From Bacteroidota bacterium (GTDB taxonomy: Bacteria; Bacteroidota; Bacteroidia; AKYH767-A; JAHEYN01), in the NCBI GenBank assembly GCA_947448795.1, contig CANFOZ010000013.1, positions 1 to 47,250 on the forward strand: 47,250 bases of DNA, written 5' to 3'. Shown in pieces: positions 26,523 through 36,300 of this stretch (the first letter of the stretch is position 1; each line of letters opens with the position of its first letter). Made by a program: the position numbers and the translations under genes. The notes under the pieces are model-generated. The model did not search any database. It saw only the letters and a list, made by a program, of their open reading frames with translations, and was not told the DNA's origin.

Positions 26523-28961
26523 ATGAATACATCGGTTAAGAAAAAATGGATGACGCACGGAATCGCCGTGCTGATTTTTTGGGTGCTCACTGCGGTCTAT
26601 TTTCTGCCTTTGTTTCAGGGCAAAACGATGGACCAAAGCGACATACGTCAATGGAAAGGAGCCGCCAAGGAAATTCTTGATTACCGAGCAAAAACCGGCC
26701 ATGAGGCATTGTGGACGAACACTATGTTTAGTGGGATGCCAGCTTACCAAATCTCAACCGACTATCCATCGAACATTTTCCTTTATATTCAAAAGGCCTT
26801 ACGGTCAATGCTTCCGCAGCCGGCCGACATTGTCTTTATTTATTTGCTGTCGATTTATGTTCTACTTATTACCTTAGGCATTAATCCCATCTTGGCCGCT
26901 GGCGGAGCGCTTGGCTTTGCTTTTGCATCCTATAACTTAAGTAGTATTGAAACAGGTCACGACACCAAGGCGATGGCTATCGCTTATATGCCTTTAGTGC
27001 TTGCCGGTGTGGTGTTGGCTTTTCGTAAAAAATGGCTAGCAGGAGCAGCTTTAACTGCATTTGCACTTGCTCTAGAGATCTATTCCAATCACCTGCAAAT
27101 AACCTATTATTTATTCCTAACCATAGCCTTGTTTGTAGCATTTCAGTTCGCTTTTGCGATCAAGGAAAAGGCCTTGCAGTCTTTCTTAAAATCTGCTGGC
27201 GTCCTTGTCATTGCAGCTTTACTTGCTATTGGATCGAACATTAGCATCTTGTGGTTAACCTATGAATACGGCAAAGACTCTACACGCGGTCAATCTGAAT
27301 TGCAAGCGAAAAAAACATCGAGCGGACTCGACAAAGACTATGCTTTGTCTTGGAGCTACGGGAAATCGGAAACGATGACACTCTTGATTCCTGATTTCTT
27401 TGGTGGCTCGTCTACAGCTTCTTTGCCTAAAACATCATATACCTACAAAGCTATGATTGATAAAGGCTTGCCTGCTGGGCAAGCTGAAAATATAGCGGAG
27501 CGTTTGCCTATTTATTGGGGCGATCAACCATTCACTTCAGGACCGGTTTATCTTGGTGCTATCTTTTGCTTCTTATTCATACTTGGTTTATTGTTGTTGC
27601 GTGGAACATTAAAATGGTGGCTCTTATCTGCAACGATATTATCTATCATGCTATCGTGGGGAAAGAATTTCACGCCTTTAACAGATTTGTTTTTCGACTA
27701 TTTTCCGGCCTACAACAAATTTCGCTCGGTGTCGATGATCTTAGCAATCGCAGGCTTGACGGTGCCGCTGCTTGGCATGTTGGCTTTGCAAGAGGTGCTT
27801 TCAGGACTTCGTAATCCTATCGAGGTACGCAAGAAATTGCTTTACGCGTTTTACTTCTGCGGCGGTTTGTGCTTGGTGTTTTTTGTGCTCCCAGGCGCTT
27901 TCTTCAATTTCGTTTCTCCTGCTGATGAGCAGATGCTTTCAAGCGGTTATCCCGATTGGTTGATAGGGGCAATACGTAGCGATCGTGAAAGTATACTTCG
28001 CATGGATGCCTTGCGTTCCCTTGTTTTTATTGCACTGAGTGGCACTGCGATTTGGTTATATATCGGAAAGAAAATCAAGCAAGAGTATTTAATTCTTGCA
28101 GTCAGCATGTTGATTTTAGTTGATCTTTGGTCGGTAGGGAAGCGTTATCTAAACGATTCCGATTTTGTTTCTGCTTCTAAGCAGCAGGCTGAATTTTCGC
28201 CTACTCAGGCCGACGAGACAATCTTGGCTGATAAGGATCCAAACTTTCGTGTGATGAATTTGTCGGTGAGCACTTTCAACGACGCAACAACTTCTTATTA
28301 TCACAAGTCCATCGGTGGTTATCACGGTGCTAAGCTGAAGCGTTATCAGGAGTTGATTGAAAATCAAATCAGTAAAAACAACATGGCTGTTTTGAACATG
28401 CTCAACGCCAAGTATTTCATCATGGCGCAGGAGAAAGCGAGTCCTGTAGCTAGGCGGAATCCAGATGCCTTAGGTAATGCTTGGTTTGTGAGTGAGGTAA
28501 AAAGTGTTGCTAACGCAGATGCTGAAATGGCGGCTTTAGACTCGTTCGCTCCAGCAAAAACAGCTGTTGTTGATCAGCGCTTCGCTTCTCAACTAGAAGG
28601 GTTGAAGATAAGCATCGATAGCGCTGCTTCCATTCGACTTGTTAAGTACGAACCGAACGAATTAGACTATCACTCTAAAACCTCAACGGAGCAATTGGCT
28701 GTGTTCTCCGAGATTTACTACGACAAAGGTTGGAACGCCTACATCGATGGTAAGCCGGTATCACATCTTCGTGCGAATTATGTTTTGCGTGCCTTGCGCA
28801 TTCCTGCGGGGGAGCACGAGGTGGTTTTTAAATTCGAGCCGAAAGCCTACTTCACTGGCGAAAAGATAGCTTTAGGGTCATCTTCCATCGTGCTTGTACT
28901 TTTGTTAGGAGCTGTCTTTGTAGCATTTAGAAAGCCAGAAGACACAGTTGTTAAACACTAG
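26523..28961 (+). CDS. YfhO family multi-pass membrane protein
   Basis: This 812-residue protein has a first membrane helix at about 12-31 and roughly a dozen more, including IVFIYLLSIYVLLITLGI and FCFLFILGLLLLRG. It has the layout of YfhO/GT-C-fold proteins: N-terminal helices with an acidic loop (MDQSDIRQWKGAAKEI), an Asn/His-rich loop (NLSSIETGHDTKAMAIAYMP), a large C-terminal extracytoplasmic domain ending YYDKGWNAYIDG and a last helix. In Firmicutes, YfhO takes part in glycosylating lipoteichoic acid; in Bacteroidota the substrate is unknown. It probably uses a lipid-linked sugar. It lies between a methyltransferase and a glycosyltransferase in a tightly packed block. Confidence 0.9.
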   Translation: MNTSVKKKWMTHGIAVLIFWVLTAVYFLPLFQGKTMDQSDIRQWKGAAKEILDYRAKTGHEALWTNTMFSGMPAYQISTDYPSNIFLYIQKALRSMLPQPADIVFIYLLSIYVLLITLGINPILAAGGALGFAFASYNLSSIETGHDTKAMAIAYMPLVLAGVVLAFRKKWLAGAALTAFALALEIYSNHLQITYYLFLTIALFVAFQFAFAIKEKALQSFLKSAGVLVIAALLAIGSNISILWLTYEYGKDSTRGQSELQAKKTSSGLDKDYALSWSYGKSETMTLLIPDFFGGSSTASLPKTSYTYKAMIDKGLPAGQAENIAERLPIYWGDQPFTSGPVYLGAIFCFLFILGLLLLRGTLKWWLLSATILSIMLSWGKNFTPLTDLFFDYFPAYNKFRSVSMILAIAGLTVPLLGMLALQEVLSGLRNPIEVRKKLLYAFYFCGGLCLVFFVLPGAFFNFVSPADEQMLSSGYPDWLIGAIRSDRESILRMDALRSLVFIALSGTAIWLYIGKKIKQEYLILAVSMLILVDLWSVGKRYLNDSDFVSASKQQAEFSPTQADETILADKDPNFRVMNLSVSTFNDATTSYYHKSIGGYHGAKLKRYQELIENQISKNNMAVLNMLNAKYFIMAQEKASPVARRNPDALGNAWFVSEVKSVANADAEMAALDSFAPAKTAVVDQRFASQLEGLKISIDSAASIRLVKYEPNELDYHSKTSTEQLAVFSEIYYDKGWNAYIDGKPVSHLRANYVLRALRIPAGEHEVVFKFEPKAYFTGEKIALGSSSIVLVLLLGAVFVAFRKPEDTVVKH

Positions 28962-28979
28962 TTTCTTCGATATCCCAGC

Positions 28980-30281
28980 ATGATCAAAGCGCTCATCATC
29001 ACCTATTATTGGCCTCCTAGCGGTGGAGCCGGCGTGCAGCGGTGGTTGAAGTTGAGCAAATACCTTGCTGAGTTTGGTGTTGAGCCCATCGTGCTAACAG
29101 TGGATGAGAAGCAAGCAAGTTATGCAGTGCTTGATTCATCGCTCGTTGCGGATATCGCGCCAAACATCCTTGTTTTTAAAACGCCAACAAACGAGCCTTT
29201 TGAGTCGTATAAAAAACTCCTTGGCAAAAAAAGTATTCCTTATGGTGGCTTTGCGAATGAAACCAAGCCAGGTCTGTTTGACAAACTAGCACGGTTCATT
29301 CGCGGCAATTTTTTTATACCCGATGCGCGTGTAGGTTGGAATCGCTTTGCGATTGAAAAAGCATCGGAGCTCATTCGTACTCACGGTATTGATGTGGTTA
29401 TAACCTCAAGTCCGCCGCATTCAACACAGTTGATTGGGCTATCTTTGAAAAAACGTTTTCCGATAAAATGGATTGCAGATTTATGCGATCCATGGACCGA
29501 TATCTATTATTACGAATCGTTTTTTCATCTTCCTTTTGCTGCTAAAAAAGACAAAGATTTTGAGCGTCGTGTTATTGAAGAGTCGGACCGCATTCTTATA
29601 GCTAGTCCACCTTGGAGCCAGCTTTTTCAATCAAAAACAAGTACTCCAACAGAGGCAAAAACGTGCTTCTTGCCGATGGGTTATGACGAAGCTGATTTTA
29701 ATAAATCCTTTATCGAAGACAAAGATCATTTTATCATCACCTACGCAGGAACATTAGCGGATAGCTATCGCCCGGAGGTTTTCGCAGAAGCGCTAAAGCT
29801 TCTTGATCGCTCAAAAATTTCTAAATTGAAGGTGCGCTTTGTGGGATCGGTAACACCCGCCATCAAAGGCCATTTTGAGGCGCGCGGCGTGGCGGATCTC
29901 TTAGAAATAGTACCTTATGTTAAGCACGATCGCTCTGTGGCGTATTTAATGGAAGGGAGCGTTTTATTATTGGCAATTCCTCAGAATAAAAACGAGGAGA
30001 TCATAATACCGGGTAAGATCTTTGAATATCTCGCCGCTCAAAAACCAGTTATCTGCTTGGGTCCAGTGCATGGAGAGAGTGCAAAAATTATTGAAGGAAT
30101 GAATGCAGGCAAAGCGTTTGATCGCACCATGGCCGGGCCGATGAGTGCTTACATTCAAACGCTGTATACCAAATGGGAGCAAGGAGAAGATATCAACTTA
30201 CCTGTTCATCCAGAGCTCGTTCGTTTTTCTCGGCGCGATCAGGCGCGTCAGTTGAGCGAGATCGTAAAAGGACTTAAATAG
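28980..30281 (+). CDS. Glycosyltransferase, GT4-like
   Basis: This 433-residue protein has the GT-B layout. The N-terminal acceptor domain begins ALIITYYWPPSGGAGVQRW, a glycine-rich loop typical of GT4 enzymes. The C-terminal nucleotide-sugar domain holds FIITYAGTL, VPYVKHDRSVAYLMEGSVLLL and PGKIFEYLAAQKPVICLGP, the usual P-x-K-x-x-E-Y motif. It has no signal peptide and would act on the cytoplasmic face. It starts 18 bp after yfhO and overlaps the convergent Omp85-like gene by 8 bp. The donor and acceptor are not predictable. Confidence 0.92.
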   Translation: MIKALIITYYWPPSGGAGVQRWLKLSKYLAEFGVEPIVLTVDEKQASYAVLDSSLVADIAPNILVFKTPTNEPFESYKKLLGKKSIPYGGFANETKPGLFDKLARFIRGNFFIPDARVGWNRFAIEKASELIRTHGIDVVITSSPPHSTQLIGLSLKKRFPIKWIADLCDPWTDIYYYESFFHLPFAAKKDKDFERRVIEESDRILIASPPWSQLFQSKTSTPTEAKTCFLPMGYDEADFNKSFIEDKDHFIITYAGTLADSYRPEVFAEALKLLDRSKISKLKVRFVGSVTPAIKGHFEARGVADLLEIVPYVKHDRSVAYLMEGSVLLLAIPQNKNEEIIIPGKIFEYLAAQKPVICLGPVHGESAKIIEGMNAGKAFDRTMAGPMSAYIQTLYTKWEQGEDINLPVHPELVRFSRRDQARQLSEIVKGLK

Positions 30282-31725
30282 GTATCGCGAAATGCAAGTA
30301 GAAGCCGCTTTCTTTCATGCGGTTGATTGCATATTCGGCACGCACTACCATGTTGTAGTAGGTCACATAGTCGAGGCCGATCCCTGATCCGATAAGCAGG
30401 TTGTTGTTTTGTGCGTTGTTTTTAGCGCCTTCCTGCCCATAGACATAGCCAAGATCGGTGAATAGATTCAGATACATCGCAACAGGTATGGTATTAAATT
30501 TATCCATCGGAATACCCGGCAATGTCACCTTTCGTTCGGGCATCAGGTTGAATTTTATGTTGCTCTTGAAAAGCGCATAGTGCTTGCCATCCTGCACATA
30601 CAGTTCGTAGCCGCGCACAAAGTCGCTGCTGTATCCCAAGGCCCGCATGAGGTAGTAGGGCTGTCGTGCTGATCCAGATAGCTTTCCTTTAAGCGATGCA
30701 GCAAAAAAGAAGCGTTTCGATATGGGAATGTAGTATCTGTATCCAGCAATAACATAATCGATATTGTTGAGTCTTTCGCCCAGGCCTACAATCTTATGAC
30801 TTACCTCGAGGTCGTAATAATATCCTTTTAATGGATATGCAGCCAGATCTCTTTTGTCGTGCTTGAATTTATACGTCAGGCCGACATACTCAATACTTGA
30901 ATCCGCATTCAAGAAATAGTCAGGATTTATCATCGCTAAGGTATCTGCGATGCTTGCTTTTCGAAACTCAGCTGAAAGTGCATGGGTGTTATACAAGTTT
31001 CTGCGATAGGTATACCCCAGCGTTAAACCAAGTTCTTCGCGGACATTGCGTTTCTGATTTTTGAAATAGTGCAGTTTGTTTTCGAAACTCTCGTAAGCGA
31101 TCTCGTGATTTCTCGAATAGGTTGCTTGTATGTTTAGTCCGCTAGTTTTATTTTTGTTGATATAAGGAACACTATAGTAGAGTCCGTATCGGCGCGAATA
31201 CCCCGACCTGTATAAAAGTTGAAGCTGTTCGCCGCGACCGCGAAAATTATCCTTAACCATAAATAAGCCATAGTTGGTGCGGCTAAGATCTTTGTTTAAC
31301 CACCATTCGTTGATGTTGCGATCGGCCAATTCGAAGATCGGCATAGGCCAGATGTACCAACGTTCGCGTAGGCTAATGTAAATATCAAGCTGCCCAGCAG
31401 TAGGAGAAGCCGTTACAATATCTACAAAGTTGAAAAGCGATGTATTGAGTAGGTTTTGTCGCGTTTTTTTGAGTTGCTCTGCAAGTTTTTTTACGCTGAG
31501 CGTATCGCCCTCATGCATTAAAAACTCACGCGTAACAATGCCCGTTTTTGTTGTTTTGTTTCCAGTGATATTGATTTTCCCAATGCGAAAAATCGAATCT
31601 TGGGCAAGCTTGGAAAGGGATGCCAACAAACTGTCGGGCTGAACCGGATTTTGGGCGTAGGAGTGCGATATAAACAAGGCCAGCAACAGAAGCAAAAGCC
31701 ATTGCGGGACGATGCGGTGCTGCAA
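30274..31725 (-). CDS. One-POTRA Omp85-family outer-membrane protein (BamA/TamA-like)
   Basis: This 483-residue protein has a signal peptide (to about A24), one POTRA domain (about 44-125: FRIGKINITGNKTTKTGIV, LLNTSLFNFVDI) and a barrel of about 350 residues. The Omp85 loop-6 motif appears as FVRGYEL about 115 residues from the C-terminus. BamA has five POTRAs, so this is not the main assembly factor but a small relative, perhaps helping insert or display a particular envelope protein. It starts 5 bp after the CBS-domain gene and is probably co-transcribed with it. Confidence 0.9.
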   Translation of the reverse strand: MQHRIVPQWLLLLLLALFISHSYAQNPVQPDSLLASLSKLAQDSIFRIGKINITGNKTTKTGIVTREFLMHEGDTLSVKKLAEQLKKTRQNLLNTSLFNFVDIVTASPTAGQLDIYISLRERWYIWPMPIFELADRNINEWWLNKDLSRTNYGLFMVKDNFRGRGEQLQLLYRSGYSRRYGLYYSVPYINKNKTSGLNIQATYSRNHEIAYESFENKLHYFKNQKRNVREELGLTLGYTYRRNLYNTHALSAEFRKASIADTLAMINPDYFLNADSSIEYVGLTYKFKHDKRDLAAYPLKGYYYDLEVSHKIVGLGERLNNIDYVIAGYRYYIPISKRFFFAASLKGKLSGSARQPYYLMRALGYSSDFVRGYELYVQDGKHYALFKSNIKFNLMPERKVTLPGIPMDKFNTIPVAMYLNLFTDLGYVYGQEGAKNNAQNNNLLIGSGIGLDYVTYYNMVVRAEYAINRMKESGFYLHFAIPI

Positions 31726-31730
31726 GGTAT

Positions 31731-32393
31731 TTATATGTTCAAGTAATTCATCAAAGAGTCGTAACGTGCCTTTACATCTTCGATAAATTCACTTTCGTGG
31801 AAGGTTGACTTGACGACGTAGTTATAGCGATAGAAAGAGGCCAAGATTCGAGTCAGATCCATCTTGTCTATCTTGATGGTAAGCTCGAGCTTGTTGGAGT
31901 CGGTTTGCGAAGAAATATAGAGACTTAAGATGCGTGCATCGTTTGATTCCACGATGCGAGAAATCTCGTTCAGTGAATAGTCACGAACATTTAGTTCTAG
32001 AATAATGATCCCGCCAGCACCTTCTATCGCTGCAAAAGAAGAGAGGCCGCGAACGAGGTCGGATAGGGTGAGACAACCGGCGTATTCTTTCGCGGAGTTT
32101 AATACCGGTAGCGCTGTTAAACTAAGCTTGGAGGTGAGTTTTAACGCTTCGTAAACATGTTGTTCTTCATACACAAAAGGCCTTGCCAAAGCTAATTGGT
32201 GGCTGCTCATGGGCTCATCCGGTTTATTGAGGTTGAAGATATCGTCTTCAGAAATGAGGCCCAGGTATTCTTTTTTATTTACAACAGGCAGGTGGTTCAC
32301 TCTGAATTCGTCCATCCACTTGAGGGCTTTGGATCCTGTATCCTGCAAGGTCAGGGGAGGAATCGTATCGGTCAAAAGGTCTTTTGCTACCAT
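31731..32393 (-). CDS. CBS-pair protein with C-terminal ACT-like domain
   Basis: This 220-residue protein has two CBS motifs (about 1-55: HLPVVNKKEYLGLISEDDI; about 70-118: ALPVLNSAKEYAGCLTLSDL) that usually bind adenine nucleotides. A C-terminal half of about 125-200 (IILELNVRDYSLNEISRIVES, LELTIKIDKMDLTRIL) looks like an ACT-type small-ligand domain, as in AcuB-like proteins. It is soluble. In many Bacteroidota a similar gene sits between the NAD-kinase gene and pdxJ; here pdxJ is divergent but no NAD kinase is present. It is probably a cytosolic regulator; the target is unknown. Confidence 0.88.
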   Translation of the reverse strand: MVAKDLLTDTIPPLTLQDTGSKALKWMDEFRVNHLPVVNKKEYLGLISEDDIFNLNKPDEPMSSHQLALARPFVYEEQHVYEALKLTSKLSLTALPVLNSAKEYAGCLTLSDLVRGLSSFAAIEGAGGIIILELNVRDYSLNEISRIVESNDARILSLYISSQTDSNKLELTIKIDKMDLTRILASFYRYNYVVKSTFHESEFIEDVKARYDSLMNYLNI

Positions 32394-32398
32394 ATTTT

Positions 32399-32442
32399 CG
32401 AATCTTTGCTACACCGTTTTTACGCTTTTAAAGCGAAACGGT
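32399..32442 (-). promoter_or_regulatory. Predicted promoter and nested palindrome upstream of the CBS-Omp85 operon
   Basis: AAGATTCG (minus strand, 32399-32406) is a near -7 element only 5 bases from the ATG. Just upstream, ACCGTTT (32413-32419) pairs with AAACGGT (32436-32442), and inside them lies the palindrome CGCTTTTAAAGCG (32423-32435). The composite dyad covers the -33 region. It may be an operator or an RNA hairpin for a transcript in either direction. Confidence 0.45.
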
Positions 32443-32532
32443 TTACAAATTAAAGGATTTAGTCACAGATGAATACGTTTTTAAACAATTAATTTTACCT
32501 GGAAATCTGAAAAATTACACTGCCATTATTCG

Positions 32533-32540
32533 TAAATTCG
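32533..32540 (+). promoter_or_regulatory. Predicted pdxJ -7 element
   Basis: TAAATTCG lies 28 bp before the pdxJ ATG and is identical to the carB -7 box. No clear -33 TTG is present. Confidence 0.4.
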
Positions 32541-32568
32541 TAGTATCAAAAATACGGCCATACCAATT

Positions 32569-33282
32569 ATGACAAAGTTAAGCGTAAATATCAATAAAAT
32601 CGCGACTTTGCGCAATGCGCGAGGCGGTCGTTATCCGGATGTGCTAAAGGCCGCCATTGACTGCCAACGCTTTGGAGCGGAGGGCATCACGGTTCATCCG
32701 CGGCCAGATGAGCGCCATATACGGTATGCGGATGTACTTGATATCGCGCCCTTGATTTCCACCGAATTCAATATTGAAGGCTATCCTAACGCATCTTTCA
32801 TGGATTTGGTATTGCGTGTCAAGCCGCATCAGGTAACCTTGGTGCCTGATCCACCGGAAGCGTTAACCTCCAATGCAGGATGGGACACATTGGCCAATGC
32901 CGGCTTGCTTTCTGAGGTGCTTGCCGAGTTTAAAAGACACGGTATTCGCACCTCTCTATTTACAGGAACAGAAGCGCGTATGATTGAGGGTGCTCGCGCT
33001 GTTGGAGCCGACAGGGTGGAGTTTTATACCGAGCCCTACGCGGATCTTTATCCTGAAAACAAAGAAGCTGCAGTGCGGCCCTTCGTTGATGCAGCCAAGG
33101 TTGCTTCCGATTTGGGTTTAGGCATTAATGCGGGTCACGATTTGAGCCTGCATAATTTGCGCTACTTGGTGCAGTGCATACCTGCTATTCTTGAAGTTTC
33201 GATTGGTCATGCCTTGATATCGGATGCTTTGTATTTCGGCTTGGAGAATACGATACAGCGCTATCGACGCGAACTGCAATAA
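32569..33282 (+). CDS. pdxJ: Pyridoxine 5'-phosphate synthase
   Basis: PdxJ condenses 1-deoxyxylulose 5-phosphate with 3-amino-2-oxopropyl phosphate to give pyridoxine 5'-phosphate in the DXP-dependent vitamin B6 pathway. The 237-residue TIM-barrel protein carries the family landmarks in order: LSVNINKIATLRNARGG, AEGITVHPRPDERHI with the catalytic histidine/arginine region, EFNIEGYP, VTLVPDPPEALTSNAGWD, RTSLFTGTE, VEFYTEPYA, LGINAGHDLSLHNL and EVSIGHALI. Length is normal. It is divergent from the CBS-domain gene and its stop codon touches the region before the next outer-membrane gene. Confidence 0.98.
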   Translation: MTKLSVNINKIATLRNARGGRYPDVLKAAIDCQRFGAEGITVHPRPDERHIRYADVLDIAPLISTEFNIEGYPNASFMDLVLRVKPHQVTLVPDPPEALTSNAGWDTLANAGLLSEVLAEFKRHGIRTSLFTGTEARMIEGARAVGADRVEFYTEPYADLYPENKEAAVRPFVDAAKVASDLGLGINAGHDLSLHNLRYLVQCIPAILEVSIGHALISDALYFGLENTIQRYRRELQ

Positions 33283-33332
33283 TGCATTGCAGCAGGAGTT
33301 ATATATACCAGACAAACACGAGGTTGTCCTGC

Positions 33333-36300
33333 ATGTATTTGATCAAACGAATACCCATTGTTTTTTTGCTTTGTCTGTGGATGGGTGTTTCGTCTGCACA
33401 GGAACATGCGTTTGTGCGACAACGTGTCATAGCCTTTCCAGAAGACACGCTGCGGATCGATACCTTGAGTATCGTGCCTGGCTCCCTGCTGATCAATGGA
33501 TTGGCTCCAGACACGCGTGCTTGGTATATTGATTATGCAGGATCGCGGATCAGCGCTCCGAGGAGTAAATCGTTAAAAGATTCTATCCGTATTAGTTATC
33601 GGGTGCTGCCCTTTGATTTCACGAAAGCTCGATTTCACAAGGACCCTAGTAAAGTGGCTCGCAATGAGCAAGGTATTTTAAATCCTTTTTTGCTTCCTGT
33701 GGAGGAGGAGCCGAACAAACTGTTTAAGTTTGGTGGCCTGAATAAAAGCGGCAGTATTTCGCGCGGTATCTCGATGGGTAACAATCAAGATGTGGTGCTG
33801 AACTCGAGTTTGAATTTGCAGATGAACGGCCGTATTTCAGAGAATGTGGAAGTTTTAGCCGCTATCACGGATGAAAATATTCCTTTTCAACCCGAAGGCA
33901 ACACGCAAAATTTACAGGAGTTCGACAAGGTGTTTATTCAGCTTAGCAGCAAGCAGCAGAAGCTTATTGCTGGTGATTACGACCTGCGGCGGCCGAACAG
34001 TTACTTCATGAATTTTTATAAACGGGCACAGGGCGGGAGTTTTAGTTCCATTAGCCACTTCGCATTGAAGAATGAAGCCCAGGTTCTGGGCGAATCGCGT
34101 TCGTCGGTAAGTATTGCGGTATCCAAAGGTCGTTTTGCACGCAACACGATACAAGGCGTTGAAGGCAATCAAGGGCCTTATCGCTTGACAGGTTCCAATA
34201 ACGAGCTCTTCATCATGGTCTTGTCGGGTTCCGAGAAGGTGTATATCAACGGGGTTTTGCTTGAGCGCGGCGCTCAGAGTGACTATGTGATTGATTACAA
34301 TACAGCTCAGCTATCCTTTACCACAAAAAAACAGATCACTAAAGATTCGCGCATTGTTGTGGAGTTTCAATACAGCGATAGAAATTACTTACGTTCCTTG
34401 GTGCATATCAACCAAGAGGCTGATTTGAAGAATTGGAAATTGCGCTTCAATTTTTTTGGAGAGCAGGATAGTAAAAACCAGCCTTTGCAGCAGGAGCTGA
34501 ATGATTCACAGAAGTCGTTTATGAGTGGTTTGGGCGATAGTTTGCAGCTAGCGGTGTTGCCCAATATTCAGTCGGTCGTTTTTGATCCGAACGAGGTATT
34601 GTACAAGCGAATTGACAGTTTGGATGTGCTAACAGGAATCGTGTTCAAGGATGTATATGTATACAGCACTGCATCAGACAGCGCACACTATCGCTTGGGC
34701 TTTAGTTTTGTGGGGCAAGGCAAAGGAAACTACGAGCCAGCCAACACAGCGGCAAACGGCAAGGTGTTTCGTTGGGTGATGCCTCGCAATGGCTTGCCTG
34801 TTGGTTCCTACGAACCTATTCAACAGTTAATCACCCCAAAGCGTCAGCAATTATACACCTTTGCAGTAGATCGCATGTTGGCGAAAGGCCTGTGGATCAG
34901 TAGTGAGACCGCGTTGAGTAATCTTGACCGCAACACTTTTGCCACTTTTGATAAGCAAGATAATGTTGGCATGGCCGAGAAGTTCATCCTTCGCAAAAGC
35001 ACTAAGCTGTCGACCGATTCGCTCGGATGGATGCTTAGTACCACGGTCGATTATGAATATGTGCAGCATCTTTTCAATCCCTTGGAGCGCTTTCGCAATG
35101 TTGAATTTGAGCGCGATTGGAACCTGGGTACCCAAGCTGTTTCAGGCGATGAGCATTTGGCTGGAGGCTTGCTGGAGTTGAGTCGCAAGCGCACTGGCTT
35201 TATCAATTATCAGTTTCGGCGCTATCAGCGAGCGAATAGCATGCATGGTTTTTCAAATGGCATGAAGACAGACTATCGTTTATTAACCTTGCATTTGGTA
35301 GCTGATGCCTCCCTCACCAAATCCGAATTTCTCGCTCGCACTGGCGATTTCTTGCGGCAGCATGCCGATCTGAGCAAGGCGTTTAAGCACGTTGTTGTTG
35401 GTGTTAAAGAAGCGCAAGAAGACAATCGCTTTCATGGCGTTACGGCTGATTCATTGAGCATCGGTAGTTATGCTTTCGAAGAGTGGGAGGGTTATCTTCA
35501 AAACCCCGATACCGCGGTTAATCGGTATCGGATTTTTTATGGACAACGCTTCGATCATCTGCTAAAAAATGGTGCTCTTCGATTGAGCAGTGTGGCCGAT
35601 CAATGCGGGGCTTCAGCCGGTTTCAACAGGCATCCGAACAATCGCCTTATCATGACGGGCGTATATCGCAAATTGGCTGTGAGCGATAGCAGCTTGAGTA
35701 CCTTGCATCCATCCAATACGTTTATTACCAGTATGGATCACGACCTCATGCTAGCCAAAGGCGCGTTGCATTTCACGACGTACTATGAGGTAGGCACAGG
35801 GCAAGAATTGAAAAAGGAATTTGCCTATTTAGAAGTGCCTGTTGGGCAAGGCACCTATGCCTGGAATGATTACAACGGCAACGGCATCAAGGAGCTGGAT
35901 GAGTTTGATGTGGCCGCAAATCCAGATCAAGCGCGCTATATGAAGGTGTTGGTTCCAACCAATGAATATATCCGTACAAACAGCAACCAGCTGAGTGAGG
36001 TTTTTCTTTTCACGCCAGCTAGCTTGTTTGATAATGCCAAAGGATTTAAAAAATTTGTTTCCCGATTCTCCAATCAGTTGTTGTTTCGCAACGAGCGAAA
36101 AGTAACGGACGATGGCTTTGCTGCGATGGTTAATCCATTTCGCAATCAGTCCAGCGACTCGGTGGTTTCTTTGAACAGCACGCTTCAAGAGCAGGTGTAT
36201 TTTAACAGGAGTAGTTCTGTTTTTGGATTCAATGCCGGTGTTCAGAAAAACAATGCCCGATCGCTCCTTACCAATGGAATAGAAACAAGAGGATTGGAGG

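Noticed and set aside
33282-33332. Start of the large outer-membrane protein at 33282
   Set aside because: It overlaps the pdxJ stop and puts 17 residues before a complete signal peptide that starts at 33333.
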